Shown: one piece after another, positions 4,355-6,256 of the stretch
Position numbering within the stretch: the first letter of the stretch is position 1
How the letters are laid out: each line of letters begins with the position of its first letter
Assembly (NCBI GenBank): GCA_027076245.1
Contig: JALTKC010000165.1
Span: 1-6,256 of the forward strand
Source: Gammaproteobacteria bacterium
Lineage (GTDB): Bacteria > Pseudomonadota > Gammaproteobacteria > GRL18
Length of the DNA stretch: 6,256 nt
Direction: 5' to 3'
Translations under genes and position numbers: made by a program
Notes under the pieces: generated by a model
What the model was told of the DNA's origin: nothing
Database searches by the model: none
The model's input: only the letters and a program-made list of their open reading frames with translations

Positions 4355-6256
4355 TCCAGTAAGGTATTCAAATAATTAAACTGCTTTTCAATATTATCTT
4401 CTTTCTTTAATAAGCGTAATTTACTGTTGCCATCAAGTTTATACAGGTTCGGCTGAGTCTGTATCAGAGTAATGATTTTCATGGGATCGATATTGGGCTG
4501 TTCACTGAATACCATACGCCCGCCCTGATCACTGAAATCAATACTTAATATATCCAGTGGTGTCGCCTTGAGTTTTAATGAGGTAATGGCAAACAGATTT
4601 TTAATCTGTTCGGTCAGCAGGCCGAAACGGTCGATCATTTCCACCTGAATGTCCTTTAATTCCATATCATTCCGGGCATTGGCAATGCGCTTATACATCA
4701 CCAGACGGGTATGAATATCCGGCAGGTAGTCATCCGGGATCAGCGCCGGAATATGCATATTGACTTCAGTACCGTGATGCGCTGAGGTTTCTATGTCTGG
4801 ATCCTTGCCTTCTTTAAGGGACTTAACCGCCCGTTCCAGTAATTCGGAATACAGAGTAAAACCAATTTCCTGGATCTGGCCGCTTTGATCTTCTCCCAGT
4901 AACTCACCGGAACCGCGTATTTCCAGATCATGGGTGGCCAGAGTAAAGCCGGTACCTAAATCTTCTATGGATTCAATGGCTTCCAGACGCTTAATGGCAT
5001 CGGCGGTCATGAGTTTTTTATCCGGTACAGTTAAATAGGCATAGGCTTTATGATGAGAGCGTCCCACCCGGCCTCTTAACTGATAAAGCTGTGCCAGTCC
5101 AAAGCGATCCGCCCGTTCTATAATAATGGTATTGGCTGTAGGAATATCGATACCGGTTTCAATAATGGTGGTACAGACCAGAATATTAAAGCGCTGGTGA
5201 TAAAAATCGCTCATGATCTGTTCCAGCTCTTTTTCCCGCATCTGACCGTGGGCAATATCAATTTTGGCATCGGGTAATAATTCAGACAGCTCCCGGGCTT
5301 TTTTCTCAATGGTCTGCACATTATTATGCAGCACAAACACCTGACCACCGCGCATAATTTCCCGCTGACAGGCTTCACGGATGATGTCGTTATTCCATTT
5401 TTGTACAAAGGTTTTAATGGACAGCCGTCGTGCCGGCGGGGTAGCAATAATGGAAAAATCCCGAATACCGGATAAGGACATATTTAAAGTACGGGGAATT
5501 GGAGTGGCAGTTAAGGTCAGGATATCCACCTTGCTGCGCAATTTTTTAAAGCGTTCTTTTTGACGGACACCAAAGCGGTGTTCTTCGTCAATAATCACCA
5601 GTCCCAGTTCTTTGTATTTTATAGTTTCCTGCAGCAGTTTATGGGTACCAATGACAATGTCTATGGTACCGTCTGCCACGCCTTTTAAAATAGCATCCTG
5701 TTCTTTTTTGGACTGAAAACGGGACAGGCCAGCAATTTTAATCGGCCACTCAGCAAAACGGTTCTGAAAATTTTCGGTATGCTGCTGACTGAGCAGGGTG
5801 GTGGGTACCAGAATAGCCACCTGTTTACCGCCGGAAACAGCAATAAAGGCCGCCCGCATGGCTACTTCGGTTTTACCGAAACCCACATCACCGCAGACCA
5901 GTCGATCCATAGGCCGCGGGCCGGTCATATCGGCTATCACATTATCAATGGCTTCCTGCTGATCCGGGGTTTCCTCAAAGGGAAAACTGCTGGCAAAGGC
6001 CAGATAATCCTGTTCATTATAACGCCAGGCAAAACCCTGCTGGGCTTCACGTTGAGCATAAATTTCCAGCAGTTCAGCGGCTACATCGCGAATTTTTTCC
6101 CGAGCCTTGCGCTTGGCTTTTTCCCATTGCCCGCTGCCCAGTTTGTGCAGCGGTGCAGTATCAGGGCTGGAACCGGTATAACGGCTAATTAAATGTAAAG
6201 AGGCTAACGGTACATAAAGCTTATCTCCTCCGGCGTATTCAAGCTCCAGAAACTCA
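4342..6256 (-). CDS. mfd: Transcription-repair coupling factor Mfd (C-terminal part; gene runs off the window)
   Basis: Mfd is a cytoplasmic DNA translocase that pushes stalled RNA polymerase off damaged template and recruits UvrA. The window holds its last 637 residues, about 55% of the usual ~1150; the N-terminal UvrB-like modules lie beyond the right edge. Numbering from the window edge, the fragment starts in the RNA-polymerase-interacting domain (EYAGGDKLYVPLASLHLISR, 6-25). Next come the translocase motifs: Walker A GDVGFGKT (122-129), DEEH box (223-226), TATPIPRT (249-256), a TRG-type segment around TTIIETGIDIPTAN (362-375), and QLRGRVGRS (392-400). The C-terminal D7 region follows, with LIPDDYLPD (505-513) and a normal end. 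Everything is intact and in frame. A GTG at 5940 could be mistaken for a start, but the frame is open and homologous through 6255. It converges on the DUF2283 gene. Confidence 0.97.
   Translation of the reverse strand, partial: EFLELEYAGGDKLYVPLASLHLISRYTGSSPDTAPLHKLGSGQWEKAKRKAREKIRDVAAELLEIYAQREAQQGFAWRYNEQDYLAFASSFPFEETPDQQEAIDNVIADMTGPRPMDRLVCGDVGFGKTEVAMRAAFIAVSGGKQVAILVPTTLLSQQHTENFQNRFAEWPIKIAGLSRFQSKKEQDAILKGVADGTIDIVIGTHKLLQETIKYKELGLVIIDEEHRFGVRQKERFKKLRSKVDILTLTATPIPRTLNMSLSGIRDFSIIATPPARRLSIKTFVQKWNNDIIREACQREIMRGGQVFVLHNNVQTIEKKARELSELLPDAKIDIAHGQMREKELEQIMSDFYHQRFNILVCTTIIETGIDIPTANTIIIERADRFGLAQLYQLRGRVGRSHHKAYAYLTVPDKKLMTADAIKRLEAIESIEDLGTGFTLATHDLEIRGSGELLGEDQSGQIQEIGFTLYSELLERAVKSLKEGKDPDIETSAHHGTEVNMHIPALIPDDYLPDIHTRLVMYKRIANARNDMELKDIQVEMIDRFGLLTEQIKNLFAITSLKLKATPLDILSIDFSDQGGRMVFSEQPNIDPMKIITLIQTQPNLYKLDGNSKLRLLKKEDNIEKQFNYLNTLLDSFS

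Noticed and set aside
4342..5940. Reading mfd as a 532-residue protein starting at the GTG at 5940
   Set aside because: The frame remains open to the window edge, and the extra 105 residues match the standard Mfd domain before the translocase, so the GTG is an internal valine.
5779..6192. 137-codon open frame on the plus strand opposite mfd
   Set aside because: It is antisense to a well-conserved stretch of mfd (RNA-polymerase-interacting and Walker A regions), and its translation resembles no family I know.

Overview
The window reads as a chromosomal segment of a gammaproteobacterium. The AlaC, homoserine dehydrogenase and Mfd proteins can be followed almost residue by residue against the enterobacterial/pseudomonad forms I remember. 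The fourth long protein belongs to an RpfE-like family known mainly from proteobacteria. The long genes have moderate base composition, while one small cassette is clearly richer in A+T. A free-living sulfur- or methane-oxidising type lineage is possible, but this is only an inference; the sequence does not fix a genus.

Layout, left to right. Four plus-strand blocks come first: alaC (79-1278, alanine-forming aminotransferase), a 105-base gap holding a convincing sigma70-type promoter, hom (1384-2700, monofunctional homoserine dehydrogenase with a C-terminal ACT domain), and an RpfE-like protein of unknown function (2718-3812). Next is a two-gene cassette whose reading frames overlap by four bases (3831-4103 and 4100-4330). 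Its small proteins look like a DUF4258/BrnT-like protein and a DUF2283 protein, an arrangement that resembles a toxin-antitoxin pair. Converging from the minus strand is mfd (4342 to beyond the right edge), the transcription-repair coupling factor, of which the C-terminal 637 residues are present. Only 11 bases separate the convergent stop codons, and an A+T-rich inverted repeat spans the junction.

How the genes work together. AlaC draws on pyruvate and glutamate to make alanine. Hom commits aspartate semialdehyde to threonine and methionine. Together they form a small amino-acid block, although the promoter ahead of hom suggests it can be transcribed separately. Threonine synthase, often found directly after hom in gammaproteobacteria, is not here; the RpfE-like gene follows hom at 17 bases instead. 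The A+T-rich cassette probably inserted between this block and mfd. All three long plus-strand genes appear to start at TTG, which is unusual in such density.

No tRNA, rRNA, CRISPR array, insertion sequence or riboswitch was recognised, and no gene-free stretch exceeds about 105 bases. The only part that could count as little-described biology is the two-gene cassette; the rest is ordinary housekeeping sequence.
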